From assembly GCA_002280565.1 (NCBI GenBank), contig NCEF01000019.1:16232-80231 (forward strand): a stretch of 64,000 nt of DNA, read 5' to 3'. The notes under the pieces were generated by a model. The model was not told where the DNA came from, did no database searches, and was given only the letters and a program-made list of their open reading frames with translations. This document shows, in pieces, positions 42,635-52,696 of the stretch (position 1 is its first letter; each line of letters starts with the position of its first letter). A program made the translations under genes and the position numbers. This stretch comes from Sphingomonas sp. 32-66-10. GTDB taxonomy: Bacteria; Pseudomonadota; Alphaproteobacteria; Sphingomonadales; Sphingomonadaceae.

Positions 42635-43524
42635 TTCGCCACTCCCACGCGCTGAATTTCCCATTCCAGGTCAACCCCGCTCGCGGCCTTCACCCGCGCG
42701 CGGACATCATCCCCCAGCCCTTCGATATCCGCACTGGTGGCGTCACCGGTATTGATCAGGAAGTTGGTATGCTTCTCGCTCACCTGCGCCCCGCCGCGCA
42801 TGAGGCCACGACAGCCCGCTGCATCGACCAGCCGCCACGCCTTGTCACCCTCGGGGTTCTTGAAGGTCGATCCGCCGGTCTTGCTGCGCAACGGCTGCGA
42901 CGCCTCACGTGCGGCGGCGATGCGGTCCATCTCGGCCTGGATCGCGGCCGGCTCGCCCGGCTGGCCGCGAAAGGTCGCGCTCACCACGATCGCCCCCTCG
43001 GGCAGTTCGGAATGGCGATAGCTATAGCCCAGCGCATCGCCCGGCAGCGTCACGCGCTCGCCCGACCGCAGCACCACGTCGCAATCGATCAACACATCCT
43101 TGGTCTCGCGCCCATAAGCGCCGCCATTCATCCGCACGAACCCACCGACCGTCCCGGGGATCGACCGCAGAAACTCGACGCCAGCGATCCCCGCGTCACG
43201 CGCGGTCGACGAAACCAGAATCCCGCTTGCCCCGCCGCCACAGGTCAGCGTCTGCCCCTCGGCCTGAACCTTGGCAAACGCCTTGCCCAGCCGCACCACC
43301 ACGCCCGGCACCCCGCCATCGCGCACGATCAGGTTCGACCCCAGCCCCAGTGCCATCACCGGCACCGCCGGATCGAGATCGCGCAGGAACTCGGTCAAAT
43401 CCGCGACATCGGCCGGCTCGAACAGCCACTCCGCCGTCCCGCCGCTCTTGAACCAGACCAGCGGCGCCAGCGGCGCATCGGGGGTCAGCTTCCCCCGCAC
43501 CTTGGGGAGAAGCGTTACGCTCAC
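42631..43524 (-). CDS. murB: UDP-N-acetylmuramate dehydrogenase
   Basis: This FAD enzyme reduces UDP-GlcNAc-enolpyruvate to UDP-MurNAc. The 297-residue product has the FAD-binding text PLVWFKSGGTAEWLFEPADV, GLGSNLIVRDGGVPG and FLRSIPGTVGGFVRMNGGAYG, and near the C-terminus SKTGGSTFKNPEGDKAWRLV with the catalytic Ser. It belongs to the short type II MurB form. GTG 43524 overlaps the stop of the small upstream ORF as GTGA and gives the normal N-terminus. Confidence 0.96.
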   Translation of the reverse strand: MSVTLLPKVRGKLTPDAPLAPLVWFKSGGTAEWLFEPADVADLTEFLRDLDPAVPVMALGLGSNLIVRDGGVPGVVVRLGKAFAKVQAEGQTLTCGGGASGILVSSTARDAGIAGVEFLRSIPGTVGGFVRMNGGAYGRETKDVLIDCDVVLRSGERVTLPGDALGYSYRHSELPEGAIVVSATFRGQPGEPAAIQAEMDRIAAAREASQPLRSKTGGSTFKNPEGDKAWRLVDAAGCRGLMRGGAQVSEKHTNFLINTGDATSADIEGLGDDVRARVKAASGVDLEWEIQRVGVAK

Positions 43525-43715
43525 TTCATCCCCCACAATTTCGCCCATTGCTTCCAGTAGGACAGGTTCGCCTCTGCGGCCTTCACCCCCGCCTCCTGCA
43601 GCTTCGCGACGTCCTTGCCCGCGTCGAGCATCGTCTTCGCCGCGTCCATCTGCGCCTGTTGCGCGCGCAGGATCTCGCGCTGCATATCGGTGGCGAGGGT
43701 GAACCAGTCGCTCAT
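43521..43715 (-). CDS. small coiled-coil protein between murC and murB, 64 aa
   Basis: The product from ATG 43715 is [20 protein letters not shown] followed by [20 protein letters not shown] and [20 protein letters not shown]. It is a helical, amphipathic, phasin-like sequence with aromatic ends. It overlaps the murC stop as ATGA and the murB start as GTGA, so its translation is coupled on both sides. I do not know it as a standard dcw gene. Double coupling argues strongly that it is translated. A link to cell-wall synthesis is inferred from position only. Confidence 0.75.
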   Translation of the reverse strand: MSDWFTLATDMQREILRAQQAQMDAAKTMLDAGKDVAKLQEAGVKAAEANLSYWKQWAKLWGMK

Positions 43716-45142
43716 GCCGCCACGCTCCGCTTGGCGTCGACCGCTTCGGCGAGGCCAGCGGCCCATTTGGTGATGTCGCCCGCGCCCAGACACACGATCA
43801 GATCGCCCGGTAGCGCGACTTCCGCGATGCGCGCCGCCAGCGCCTCCGCATCGGCAACACTTTCCGCCAGTCGGTGCCCGCGCGCCAGCGTCCGCTCGAC
43901 CAAGGCCTCGCCGCTCACGCCCTCGACCGGCGCCTCACCTGCGGCATAGACCGGCGTCACCAGCACCATGTCAGCGTCGTTGAACGCCTGCGCAAAGTCA
44001 TCCATCAGATTGCCGAGCCGCGAGTAACGATGCGGCTGGACCACCGCGATCACCCGCCCCTGCGCGCTCTCCCGCGCCGCCGACAGCACCGCGCGGATCT
44101 CGACCGGGTGATGGCCATAATCGTCGATCACCACCGCCGGCAACTGGCCCTCGAACGCGATCTCGCCGACCTTGGTAAAGCGCCGTTTGACCCCGCCAAA
44201 CTTGGCAAAGCCGTTCTGGATCGTCGCGTCGTCAATGCCCATTTCCAGCGCCACGCCAATCGCGGCCAGCGCATTCTGGACATTGTGGCGCCCCGGCATC
44301 GGCAGCTCGATCCCCTCGATCGACCGCGTCGTGCCGTCGCGGTGCCGAATGATCGCCTCGAACTTGTTGCCGCCCGGATAGGGCTGAACATTCACCCCGC
44401 GCACGTCCGCGCTCGCCGCAAAGCCATAGGTCACGATCCGCCGGTCGCGCACGCGCGGGATGATCGCCTGCACCTCGGGATGGTCGAGGCACAGCAGCGC
44501 CGCGCCATAGAAGGGCACATTCTCGACGAACTCGACATAAGCGTCCTTGGCGCGCTCGAAGCTGCCGTAGTGATCGAGATGCTCGGGATCGATGTTGGTC
44601 ACTACCGCGATCGTGCCGTCGAGCCGCAGGAAGCTGCCGTCGCTCTCATCGGCCTCGACCACCATCCACTCGCTGTCGCCCAGCCGCGCGTTGGAACCAT
44701 ACTGGTTGATGATGCCGCCATTGATCACGGTCGGGTCGATCCCGCCCGCATCGAGCAGCGCCGCGATCATCGACGTGGTGGTCGTCTTGCCATGCGTCCC
44801 CGCCACCGCAACGGTGGACTTGAGCCGCATCAGCTCCGCGAGCATCTCCGCGCGCCGCACCACCGGAATGCGCGCGGCATAGGCGGCCTGAACCTCCGGG
44901 TTGTCGCGCTTGATCGCGGTCGAGGTGACAACCACCGCCGCATCGCCCAGATTGTCCGCGCTCTGCCCGATGGTGATCGCAATGCCACGCTTGCGCAGAC
45001 CTTCAACGACATAGCCCTCGGCGCTATCGCTGCCCTGCACCTTGTAACCCAGGTTATGCATCACCTCGGCAATGCCCGACATGCCGATCCCGCCGATGCC
45101 GACGAAATGGATCGTGCCGATATCCTTGGCGACACCCTTCAC
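43712..45142 (-). CDS. murC: UDP-N-acetylmuramate--L-alanine ligase
   Basis: MurC adds L-Ala to UDP-MurNAc. The 476-residue product has the N-terminal [20 protein letters not shown], the P-loop [15 protein letters not shown], the Lys/Glu region [20 protein letters not shown] and the Mur C-terminal [17 protein letters not shown] 45142 overlaps the murG stop as GTGA; upstream in-frame codons read as Arg-rich overlap with murG and were rejected. Confidence 0.97.
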   Translation of the reverse strand: MKGVAKDIGTIHFVGIGGIGMSGIAEVMHNLGYKVQGSDSAEGYVVEGLRKRGIAITIGQSADNLGDAAVVVTSTAIKRDNPEVQAAYAARIPVVRRAEMLAELMRLKSTVAVAGTHGKTTTTSMIAALLDAGGIDPTVINGGIINQYGSNARLGDSEWMVVEADESDGSFLRLDGTIAVVTNIDPEHLDHYGSFERAKDAYVEFVENVPFYGAALLCLDHPEVQAIIPRVRDRRIVTYGFAASADVRGVNVQPYPGGNKFEAIIRHRDGTTRSIEGIELPMPGRHNVQNALAAIGVALEMGIDDATIQNGFAKFGGVKRRFTKVGEIAFEGQLPAVVIDDYGHHPVEIRAVLSAARESAQGRVIAVVQPHRYSRLGNLMDDFAQAFNDADMVLVTPVYAAGEAPVEGVSGEALVERTLARGHRLAESVADAEALAARIAEVALPGDLIVCLGAGDITKWAAGLAEAVDAKRSVAA

Positions 45143-46302
45143 GCAAACGCCTCCCCGCCCTGCGCGATCTTCACCGGCGCGGCATGTCCCATTCCTGCCG
45201 ACGCCCAGTCGGCGTCGATCGATTCCACCAGATCCGCCAGATCGCGGACGGCATCGGGCCGCCCGACGCTGCGCGCGCACGCCGCGGCATGCGCCAGCCC
45301 CTCGGGGTCCAGCCCCAGCTTCTGGATCTGCTTGGCCAGTTCCTGCGCCGTGAACGCCCGCTGCGCGATCGTCCGCGCGCCACCGGCCGCGCTGATCTCA
45401 CGCGCGTTCACAGTCTGATGATCGTCGGTCGCGCTCGGCAGCGGCACCAAAATCGCCGGACGCCCCGCCGCAGTCAGCTCGGCAATGGTCGAAGCCCCCG
45501 CGCGCGCGATCACGATATGCGCCCATGCCAGCCGCTCGGGCAGGTCGGGCAGATACGTCGCAATCTCCGCCGGAATGCCATGATAGGCATATTTGCGGCG
45601 CACCTCGTCGATATCCTCGACCCGCGCCTGATGCGTCACCTGCAACCGGCGGCGGAAATGCACGGGCAGCAGCGCGAGGCCATCGGGGACGACCTGCGAC
45701 AGTACCGAAGCGCCCTGACTTCCCCCGGTCACCAGCACCCGGAAAATGCCATCCTCCTCCAACGGCGGATAGGGCCGCAGCCGCAGGTCAAGCACCGCCT
45801 CACGCACCGGATTGCCGGTCAGATGAGTCTTGTTGGCATAGGCCGGCTTCAACCGCGCCACCTCGGCATAGCTGGTGGCGATGGCCCCCACCTTGCCCGC
45901 GACCAGCCGGTTGACCCGGCCCAGCACGGCATTCTGCTCATGGATCACCGTCGGCACCTTCGCCGCGAACGCCGCCGACAGCGCGGGCATCGACGCATAG
46001 CCGCCAAACGCCACCACCGCCGCGGGGCGCAACTGGCGATACAGTTTCCGCGCCTGCGCCCGCCCCTTGGCCATGGTGCGCAGCGCCTTCAGCCACCCGA
46101 TCGGCCCGCCGGCAAAACGCGATGCCGGAACGACATGCGTCTCGATCCCGTCGAACAGATCTGGGAAGCGTACCCCGCGCTCGTCGGAAATCAGCGCGAC
46201 CTTGTGCCCGCGCCGCATCAGTTCCGCCGCGAGCGCCGCCGCTGGAACCATATGTCCGCCGGTACCCCCGGCGGCGAGGACGTATTGCCGTCCCGATGTC
46301 AT
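45139..46302 (-). CDS. murG: UDP-GlcNAc:undecaprenyl-PP-MurNAc-pentapeptide transferase
   Basis: MurG converts lipid I to lipid II at the inner face of the membrane. The 387-residue GT28 enzyme has the N-terminal G loop [20 protein letters not shown], the central [19 protein letters not shown], and the donor-site helix [20 protein letters not shown]. It overlaps ftsW at its start (ATGA) and murC at its end. Confidence 0.97.
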   Translation of the reverse strand: MTSGRQYVLAAGGTGGHMVPAAALAAELMRRGHKVALISDERGVRFPDLFDGIETHVVPASRFAGGPIGWLKALRTMAKGRAQARKLYRQLRPAAVVAFGGYASMPALSAAFAAKVPTVIHEQNAVLGRVNRLVAGKVGAIATSYAEVARLKPAYANKTHLTGNPVREAVLDLRLRPYPPLEEDGIFRVLVTGGSQGASVLSQVVPDGLALLPVHFRRRLQVTHQARVEDIDEVRRKYAYHGIPAEIATYLPDLPERLAWAHIVIARAGASTIAELTAAGRPAILVPLPSATDDHQTVNAREISAAGGARTIAQRAFTAQELAKQIQKLGLDPEGLAHAAACARSVGRPDAVRDLADLVESIDADWASAGMGHAAPVKIAQGGEAFA

Positions 46303-47528
46303 TTATTGCTTCCTCGAACCGTATAGCTTGAGCGCTTCAGATACGGGTTCCGCCGCGTGAAAGCGAGCAGCAGTCCCATCCCGATCGACAGCGCCACCAT
46401 CGACGATCCGCCATAGGAAATGAAGGGCAAGGTCATCCCCTTGGACGGGGCAAGGCCGGTGTTGACCGCCATGTTGATCACCGCCTGAATCCCGAATTGG
46501 GCCGCCAGCCCCGCCGCCGCGAGCAGACGGAACGAGTCCTCCTCGTCCAGCAGCTTGATCAGCACCCGTACGACGATGGCGAGGTAGATCAGCGCGATAA
46601 CGATGCACGCGATCAGCCCGAACTCCTCGCCCACGACCGAAAAGATATAGTCGGTATGCGCCTCGGGCAGCTTGAACTTGACCGTGCCACCGCCGGGGCC
46701 AGTGCCGGTCGCGCCGCCACCGGTCAGCACCGCATGCGCCATATCGGTCTGGTAATGCTCCGCCTGCGCCTTTTCCGGGTCAGGGAACAGGAAGCTGTCG
46801 ATGCGCGTGCGCGCGGTGTCGTAGAACAGATAGGCTGCGACCACCCCGGCCACGCCCGCGCCGCCCAGGAACCCGATCGCACGCGTCGAAATCCCCGCCA
46901 GCATCAACAGCACCACCCACACCGCGGCAAAGATCATCGTCTGCCCGAAATCGGGCTGCTTCATCAGCAATGCAGCGATCACGATGGTCAGCACGCCGGT
47001 CACCGGGATCACCGGCAGGCTTGGGTCCTTGGCGCGCAGCGACAACAGCCAGGCGGTGGTGACGATATAGAGGGGTTTCAGAAACTCCGAAGGCTGGAAC
47101 GACGCGATGCCAAAGCCGATCCAACGCCGCGCGCCATTGACCTCGGTGCCAAAGAAGGCCGCAAGCCCGACCAGCAGCACACAGATCGCGGTGCCCAGTA
47201 TCGCGCCGCGCCGCGCCAACCCGACCGGCAGCATCGACACGATCAGCAGCACCGGGATCGACAGGCCGATCCACAGCGCCTGTCGCCAGAAATAATGCAT
47301 CGACGCGAACTGCTTGGTCGCGTCCGAATAGCGCTCGGCCGATGCCGGCGACGCCGCCGCCACCGCGACCAGTCCGATGCCGATCAGCAGGAACGCGAGC
47401 AGCAACAGGATGCGGTCGATTTCCCAGAACCACAGACCCAGCGGCGTCTTGCTGCCCCGGCTCAGCTGGTCCTCGAACCGCTCGCGCAGCGGCTTGCGCT
47501 TGGTCGTCGCGCGGATCACCTCGCTCAT
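46299..47528 (-). CDS. ftsW: FtsW, septal peptidoglycan glycosyltransferase
   Basis: FtsW is the SEDS-family polymerase that works with FtsI. The 409-residue product has ten hydrophobic spans and SEDS motifs: NGARRWIGFGIASFQPSEFL, KQPDFGQTMIFAAVWV, HTDYIFSVVGEEFG, and SKGMTLPFISYGGSSMVALS near the end. Its ATG overlaps the murD stop. Confidence 0.97.
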   Translation of the reverse strand: MSEVIRATTKRKPLRERFEDQLSRGSKTPLGLWFWEIDRILLLLAFLLIGIGLVAVAAASPASAERYSDATKQFASMHYFWRQALWIGLSIPVLLIVSMLPVGLARRGAILGTAICVLLVGLAAFFGTEVNGARRWIGFGIASFQPSEFLKPLYIVTTAWLLSLRAKDPSLPVIPVTGVLTIVIAALLMKQPDFGQTMIFAAVWVVLLMLAGISTRAIGFLGGAGVAGVVAAYLFYDTARTRIDSFLFPDPEKAQAEHYQTDMAHAVLTGGGATGTGPGGGTVKFKLPEAHTDYIFSVVGEEFGLIACIVIALIYLAIVVRVLIKLLDEEDSFRLLAAAGLAAQFGIQAVINMAVNTGLAPSKGMTLPFISYGGSSMVALSIGMGLLLAFTRRNPYLKRSSYTVRGSNK

Positions 47529-48841
47529 GACAACGCCTCCACCGCCGCGCGGAACTGGTCGCCGCGATCCTCATAATCGCGGAACTGGTCGAACGATGCA
47601 CAGGCCGGGGACAGCAACACCGTCTCCCCCGCCACCGCATTGGCCGCCGCCGCACGCACCGCCTCAGCCAATGTGCCAGAGCGTTCGACCGGCATCGCGT
47701 CCTTCAGGATTTCCGCAAACATCTCCGTCGCTTCGCCGATGGTATAGGCGCGGACAATATGGGGGAAACCCGAACGGCAGGCGTCGAGATCGGCGGTCTT
47801 GGCCTTGCCACCTAATATCCAGTGGACGCGCGGATAGGCCGACAACGCCGGCGCGGTTGATTCCGCATTGGTCGCCTTGCTGTCATTGACGAACAGCACG
47901 CCGTTCCTGGTCGCGACCCGCTCCATCCGGTGCGGCAGGCCGGGAAAGCTCTCCAGCCCCCGGTCGATGCTCGCCTGATCCACCCCCAGCGCCTCGCACG
48001 CGGCAATGGCGGCGAGCGCGTTCTGCGCATTATGCGGACCCTGCAACGCGGGCCAGCGCGACTGGTCCATGCAGAAGCCCGGCGCGATCTTGGTTACGTC
48101 CTCCGCCCGCCCGGAGCGTGCGACCTGCTTCGCCACGCCCTGCGACGCTTCGTCCCCGATCCCGATGATCGCGGCATGGCCCTTGGACTGCATCGCAAAC
48201 AGCCGCGCCTTCGACGCCGCATAGGCATCGAACCCGTCATAGCGGTCGAGATGATCCGGCGTGATGTTGAGCAGCACCGCCACCTCGCAATCGAGGTTTT
48301 GGGTCAGGTCGATCTGATAGCTCGACAGCTCGAGCACATAGACGCCGCCGTCCGGCAACGGCTCCTGCCCCAGGATCGGCAACCCGATATTCCCGCCGAG
48401 CCGCGCCGGAACGCCCGCAGTCTCCAGGATATGGTGGATGAGGGCAGTCGTGGTCGACTTGCCATTGGTCCCGGTAATCCCGACCACCTTGTGCGCCGGA
48501 AGCTCGCCCCGCGCCTGCGCGAACAGCTCGATATCGCCGATGATCGAAACGCCGGCATCGCGCGCAACGGTCGCCAAGGGATGGCGATTGAGCGGAACAC
48601 CAGGAGAAAAGACGAAGCCATCCGCTTCGATCTCCTGCCAATCGGTGAAGTCATCGACGAACAGTTGCTCGTCCAACAGATCACGGGCGGCGGCAATCAC
48701 CGCGTCGCGCTTGTCCTTGGCATCGTCCCAAGCCAGCACTTCCGCCCCACCAGCCACCAGCGCACGCACGCTCGCCGCCCCCGACCGCGCCAGCCCGAGT
48801 ACCGCAAAGCGTTTCCCGCGCCAGGCGGCGGAAACGATCAC
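47525..48841 (-). CDS. murD: UDP-N-acetylmuramoyl-L-alanine--D-glutamate ligase
   Basis: MurD adds D-Glu. The 438-residue product has [60 protein letters not shown] and [20 protein letters not shown], then [20 protein letters not shown], the MurD C-terminal signature. It starts in an ATGA overlap with the mraY stop. Confidence 0.97.
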   Translation of the reverse strand: MIVSAAWRGKRFAVLGLARSGAASVRALVAGGAEVLAWDDAKDKRDAVIAAARDLLDEQLFVDDFTDWQEIEADGFVFSPGVPLNRHPLATVARDAGVSIIGDIELFAQARGELPAHKVVGITGTNGKSTTTALIHHILETAGVPARLGGNIGLPILGQEPLPDGGVYVLELSSYQIDLTQNLDCEVAVLLNITPDHLDRYDGFDAYAASKARLFAMQSKGHAAIIGIGDEASQGVAKQVARSGRAEDVTKIAPGFCMDQSRWPALQGPHNAQNALAAIAACEALGVDQASIDRGLESFPGLPHRMERVATRNGVLFVNDSKATNAESTAPALSAYPRVHWILGGKAKTADLDACRSGFPHIVRAYTIGEATEMFAEILKDAMPVERSGTLAEAVRAAAANAVAGETVLLSPACASFDQFRDYEDRGDQFRAAVEALS

Positions 48842-49908
48842 CGCAGCTTCAGCGTCGCGAGCCCCGCCAGCGCCAGCACGAAGGCGATGATCCAGAACCG
48901 GATCACGACCGTCGGCTCACTCCAGCCAAGCTGTTCGAAATGATGGTGGATCGGCGCCATGCGGAACACGCGCTTGCCGGTGCGCTTGTACCAGAACACC
49001 TGGATGATGACGCTCAGCGCCTCGACCACGAACAAACCGCCGATGATCCCCAGCACCAGCTCGTGATGCGTCGTCACCGCAATCGCGCCCAGCGCGCCGC
49101 CCAGTGCCAGGCTCCCGGTATCGCCCATGAACACCGCCGCCGGCGGCGCATTGAACCACAGGAACGCCAGGCCAGCGCCGACAATCGCGCCGCAGAAGAT
49201 CGCCAGATCGCCCGCCCCCGCAACATGCGGAATGCCAAGGTACGTCGCGAACACCTTGTTGCCGACGACATAGGCGATCAGCATGAACGCCATGCTCGCG
49301 ATGATCACCGGCATCGTCGCGAGGCCATCGAGCCCGTCGGTCAGGTTGACCGCATTGCCGAACGCCACGATCGTGAACGCTGCAAACACGATGTAGAAAT
49401 AGCCAAGGTCGACGCTGAACTGGCTGAAGAACGGCACGTACAGCATCGTCCCGTTCTGCAGCGTGATCACCCACGCCGCGATGCCCGCAATCGCGAACTC
49501 ACCCAGCAACCGCACACGGCCGGACACACCCGCCGTGCTCGCCTTGCGCACCTTGTCATAGTCGTCGAGGAACCCGATCATCCCGAAGCCGAGCGTCACG
49601 AAGATGCACGCCCAGATATAGGGGTTGGTAAGGTCCATCCACAGCAGCAGCGAAAGCGTCAGGCTGGTCAGGATCATCAACCCGCCCATCGTCGGCGTAC
49701 CGCGCTTGGCCAGATGGCTCTGCGGCCCGTCGGCGCGGATCGGCTGTCCCTTGCCCTGACGGACGCGCAGCCAGCCGATGAAGCGTGGCCCCAGGATCAG
49801 GCCGATGAACAGCGCGGTCGCGACAGCCGCTCCGGTGCGGAACGACAAATAGCGGAACAGGTTGAGAATGCCCGGAAAACCCAGCCATTCGGCAAGTTCG
49901 TATAGCAT
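48838..49908 (-). CDS. mraY: phospho-N-acetylmuramoyl-pentapeptide-transferase
   Basis: MraY forms lipid I from undecaprenyl phosphate. The 356-residue, ten-helix product has [16 protein letters not shown], the catalytic [46 protein letters not shown] and the C-terminal [15 protein letters not shown]. Its start overlaps the murF stop as TAATG. Confidence 0.98.
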   Translation of the reverse strand: MLYELAEWLGFPGILNLFRYLSFRTGAAVATALFIGLILGPRFIGWLRVRQGKGQPIRADGPQSHLAKRGTPTMGGLMILTSLTLSLLLWMDLTNPYIWACIFVTLGFGMIGFLDDYDKVRKASTAGVSGRVRLLGEFAIAGIAAWVITLQNGTMLYVPFFSQFSVDLGYFYIVFAAFTIVAFGNAVNLTDGLDGLATMPVIIASMAFMLIAYVVGNKVFATYLGIPHVAGAGDLAIFCGAIVGAGLAFLWFNAPPAAVFMGDTGSLALGGALGAIAVTTHHELVLGIIGGLFVVEALSVIIQVFWYKRTGKRVFRMAPIHHHFEQLGWSEPTVVIRFWIIAFVLALAGLATLKLR

Positions 49909-51284
49909 TAGCCCCTTCCCGCCAGCGCCGCGACGACCCGCGACAGCCCGACCCCGTTCGAACCCTTGATGAGCACCGCGTCCCCGGCGCGCAGCATCGC
50001 GTCGAGCGACACGCGCGCCGCAGCGGCGTCGGGCACATGGACCAATTCGACCCGCCCCTCAAGCGCTGCGGCGAGCGGCTGCATCCCTTCGCCGACCAGC
50101 AGCACCGCTTCGACGCCCGCCGCTGTCACCGGCTCGGCGAGGTCGGCGTGAAAGTCGCCAGATTGCTCGCCCAGTTCGCGCATTTCACCCAGCACCGCGA
50201 TCCGCCGCGTCGCCGGGGTGGCCGCCAGCACCGCCAGCGTCGCGCGCATCGACGCCGGGTTGGCGTTATAGCTCTCGTCGATCACCAGCGCTTCGCCATC
50301 GCCGACCTTCGCGCGCAAGCGCGCGCCGCGCCCGGCAAGTCCGCCCATCTCGCCCAGCGCCAGCCCCGCCTGCTCCAGATCGCCGCCCGCCGCATCGACC
50401 GCCGCCAGGACCGCCATCGCATTGGCAACCCAATGATCGCCCGGCTGCGACAGGGTGAAGCTCAGCGTCCTTTCGGCCCCGATCTGCGCGGTGATGAACG
50501 TCCCGCCCGGCTGGCCATGCACCACCTCGACCGCGCGCACATCGGCACCCTTGCCCAGGCCAAAGGTGACGATCCGCGCCGCATGCGGCTGTGCCGCCGC
50601 GATCAGCCGGTCGCGATAGGGGCTGTCGAACGGCACAATCGCCGTCCCGCCCGGCTCCAGCCCCTGGAAAATCTCGCCCTTCGCATCGGCGATTGCCTCG
50701 ACACTGTCGAAGAATTCGGTGTGCGCCGGGGCAATGGTGGTGACGATGGCGATATGCGGCCGCACGATCCGGGTCAGCGCGGCGAGCTCGCCGGCATGGT
50801 TCATCCCCATCTCGAACACGCCAAAGCGCGTGTCGCGCGGCATCCGCGCCAGGCTCAGCGGCACGCCGGTATGATTGTTATAGCTTTTGACCGAGCGGTG
50901 CGCCTGCCCCGGCTCGGGCCGGTCGAGGCACGCGAAGAGCGCCTCCTTGGTCCCGGTCTTGCCGACCGATCCGGTGACGCCGATCACCACGCCGCTCATC
51001 CGAGTGCGGCTGGCGCGGGCCAGATCCTCCAGTGCCGCCATCGTGTCATCGGTCAGGACATGCGGATGCGCTGTCGCCTGCGACACCACCGCCCCCGCCG
51101 CACCGCTGGCAAAGGCCTGATCCAGAAACTTGTGCCCGTCGGTCGTCTCGCCGGTCAGCGCAAAGAACAGCGCGCCCGGCCCCACCTCACGACTGTCGAA
51201 CGCAACCGCGTCGACATCGAACTGCGCCGAAGCTGTCCCGCCCGTGGCCGCCGCGACCTCGGCGGAGGTCCACAGCGAACTCAC
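49908..51284 (-). CDS. murF: UDP-MurNAc-tripeptide--D-alanyl-D-alanine ligase
   Basis: MurF adds D-Ala-D-Ala to finish the pentapeptide. The 458-residue product has the N-terminal [20 protein letters not shown], the P-loop [40 protein letters not shown], and [20 protein letters not shown]. The ATG lies in an ATGA overlap with the murE stop. Confidence 0.97.
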   Translation of the reverse strand: MSSLWTSAEVAAATGGTASAQFDVDAVAFDSREVGPGALFFALTGETTDGHKFLDQAFASGAAGAVVSQATAHPHVLTDDTMAALEDLARASRTRMSGVVIGVTGSVGKTGTKEALFACLDRPEPGQAHRSVKSYNNHTGVPLSLARMPRDTRFGVFEMGMNHAGELAALTRIVRPHIAIVTTIAPAHTEFFDSVEAIADAKGEIFQGLEPGGTAIVPFDSPYRDRLIAAAQPHAARIVTFGLGKGADVRAVEVVHGQPGGTFITAQIGAERTLSFTLSQPGDHWVANAMAVLAAVDAAGGDLEQAGLALGEMGGLAGRGARLRAKVGDGEALVIDESYNANPASMRATLAVLAATPATRRIAVLGEMRELGEQSGDFHADLAEPVTAAGVEAVLLVGEGMQPLAAALEGRVELVHVPDAAAARVSLDAMLRAGDAVLIKGSNGVGLSRVVAALAGRG

Positions 51285-52696
51285 GCCGCCGCCTCGCGTG
51301 CCACGCTCACATCGTCGAACGGCAGCACCATATCCCCCACGATCTGCCCCTGCTCATGCCCCTTGCCGGCGATCAGCACGATATCTTCCGGCCCCGCCGC
51401 CGCGACCGCCGCCCCGATCGCCGCGCGCCGGTCGCCAATCTCGGTCGCCTCGGGACAGCCCTTCATCACCGCGCGCCGGATCGTGGCTGCATCCTCGCCG
51501 CGCGGATTGTCGTCGGTGACGAACACCAGGTCCGCGCCCGCCACCGCCGCCTGACCCATCGGCTCGCGCTTGCCAGGATCGCGGTCGCCGCCCGCGCCGA
51601 ACACCAGGATCAGCCGCCCCGCCGCATGCGGTTTCAGCGCCGCGATCGCCGCCTCGATCGCATCGGGCGTATGCGCATAGTCGACATAGACCGGCGCCCC
51701 GGTCCTGCTGATCGCCGCGCGCTCCAGCCGGCCGCGCACGGGCTGCAACCGCGCCAGATTGGCAAAGGTCTGCGCCGGATCGCCCCCGGTCGCGATCACC
51801 AGCCCCGCCGCAAGCAGCGCATTCGCCGCCTGATAGCCGCCGATCAGCGGCAGGGCGACGCGATAGGTCTCGCCCCCGAACGCGATCTCCAGCTTCTGGT
51901 CGAGCAGGGTCGGCGCGCGCGATATCAGCCGGATCGTATCGCCATGCTCGCCAACGGTGATGATCCGGTTGCCCCGCATCCGCGCAATGTCGATCACCCG
52001 CTCGCTATGCGGATCGTCGGCCCACACCACCGCCGTGCCATCGGGATCGAGCACATCGGCGAACAGCCGCAGCTTGGCGGTCAGATAATCCGCCATGTCC
52101 TTGTGATAGTCGAGGTGGTCGCGGCTCAGGTTGGTGAACGCCGCCGCGCGGACCGGCAGCCCCTCGGTGCGGTACTGCGACAGGCCATGGCTCGATGCCT
52201 CGAACGCCAGATGCGTCACGCCCTCGCGCGCCAGCCCCGCGACATTGGACAGGAACGTCACGACGTCCGGCGTCGTCAGTCCGGTCGACACCATCTCCCC
52301 AGCGGTCGTGACGCCCAACGTGCCGATCGACGCGGCATGATGCCCCGCCATCCGCCACAGCTGCCGCACCATCTCGACCGTCGACGTCTTGCCGTTGGTC
52401 CCGGTGACCGCCACCGAAGTCTCGGGGAAGGGCGCAAAGAACCGCGCTGCGATCCGCGCAAATTCGGTGCGCGGGTGATCGCTCGCGATATGCGCCGCAC
52501 CCGCAACCGTCACTTCCGGCCGCGCGACAACCGCAATCGCCCCGCGCGCCACCGCCTCGGCAATATAATCTTCGCCATTGAACCGCGTGCCGCGAAACGC
52601 GCCGAACACGGTGCCCGGCGCGACCTTGCGATGATCGATGGCAAAGCCGGTAACGACGCTCTGCTCGTCCCCGCCGGTGAGTTCGGCGAGCTTCAC
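51281..52696 (-). CDS. murE: UDP-MurNAc-L-Ala-D-Glu--meso-diaminopimelate ligase
   Basis: MurE adds the third peptide residue. The 471-residue product has AVTGTNGKTSTVEMVRQLWR, HLAFEASSHGLSQYRTEGL and VYVDYAHTPDAIEAAIAAL, and the DNPR motif in VTDDNPRGEDAATIRRAV, which marks meso-DAP specificity. GTG 52696 overlaps the ftsI stop as GTGA, fixing the start; upstream in-frame codons are overlap with ftsI. Confidence 0.97.
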   Translation of the reverse strand: MKLAELTGGDEQSVVTGFAIDHRKVAPGTVFGAFRGTRFNGEDYIAEAVARGAIAVVARPEVTVAGAAHIASDHPRTEFARIAARFFAPFPETSVAVTGTNGKTSTVEMVRQLWRMAGHHAASIGTLGVTTAGEMVSTGLTTPDVVTFLSNVAGLAREGVTHLAFEASSHGLSQYRTEGLPVRAAAFTNLSRDHLDYHKDMADYLTAKLRLFADVLDPDGTAVVWADDPHSERVIDIARMRGNRIITVGEHGDTIRLISRAPTLLDQKLEIAFGGETYRVALPLIGGYQAANALLAAGLVIATGGDPAQTFANLARLQPVRGRLERAAISRTGAPVYVDYAHTPDAIEAAIAALKPHAAGRLILVFGAGGDRDPGKREPMGQAAVAGADLVFVTDDNPRGEDAATIRRAVMKGCPEATEIGDRRAAIGAAVAAAGPEDIVLIAGKGHEQGQIVGDMVLPFDDVSVAREAAA

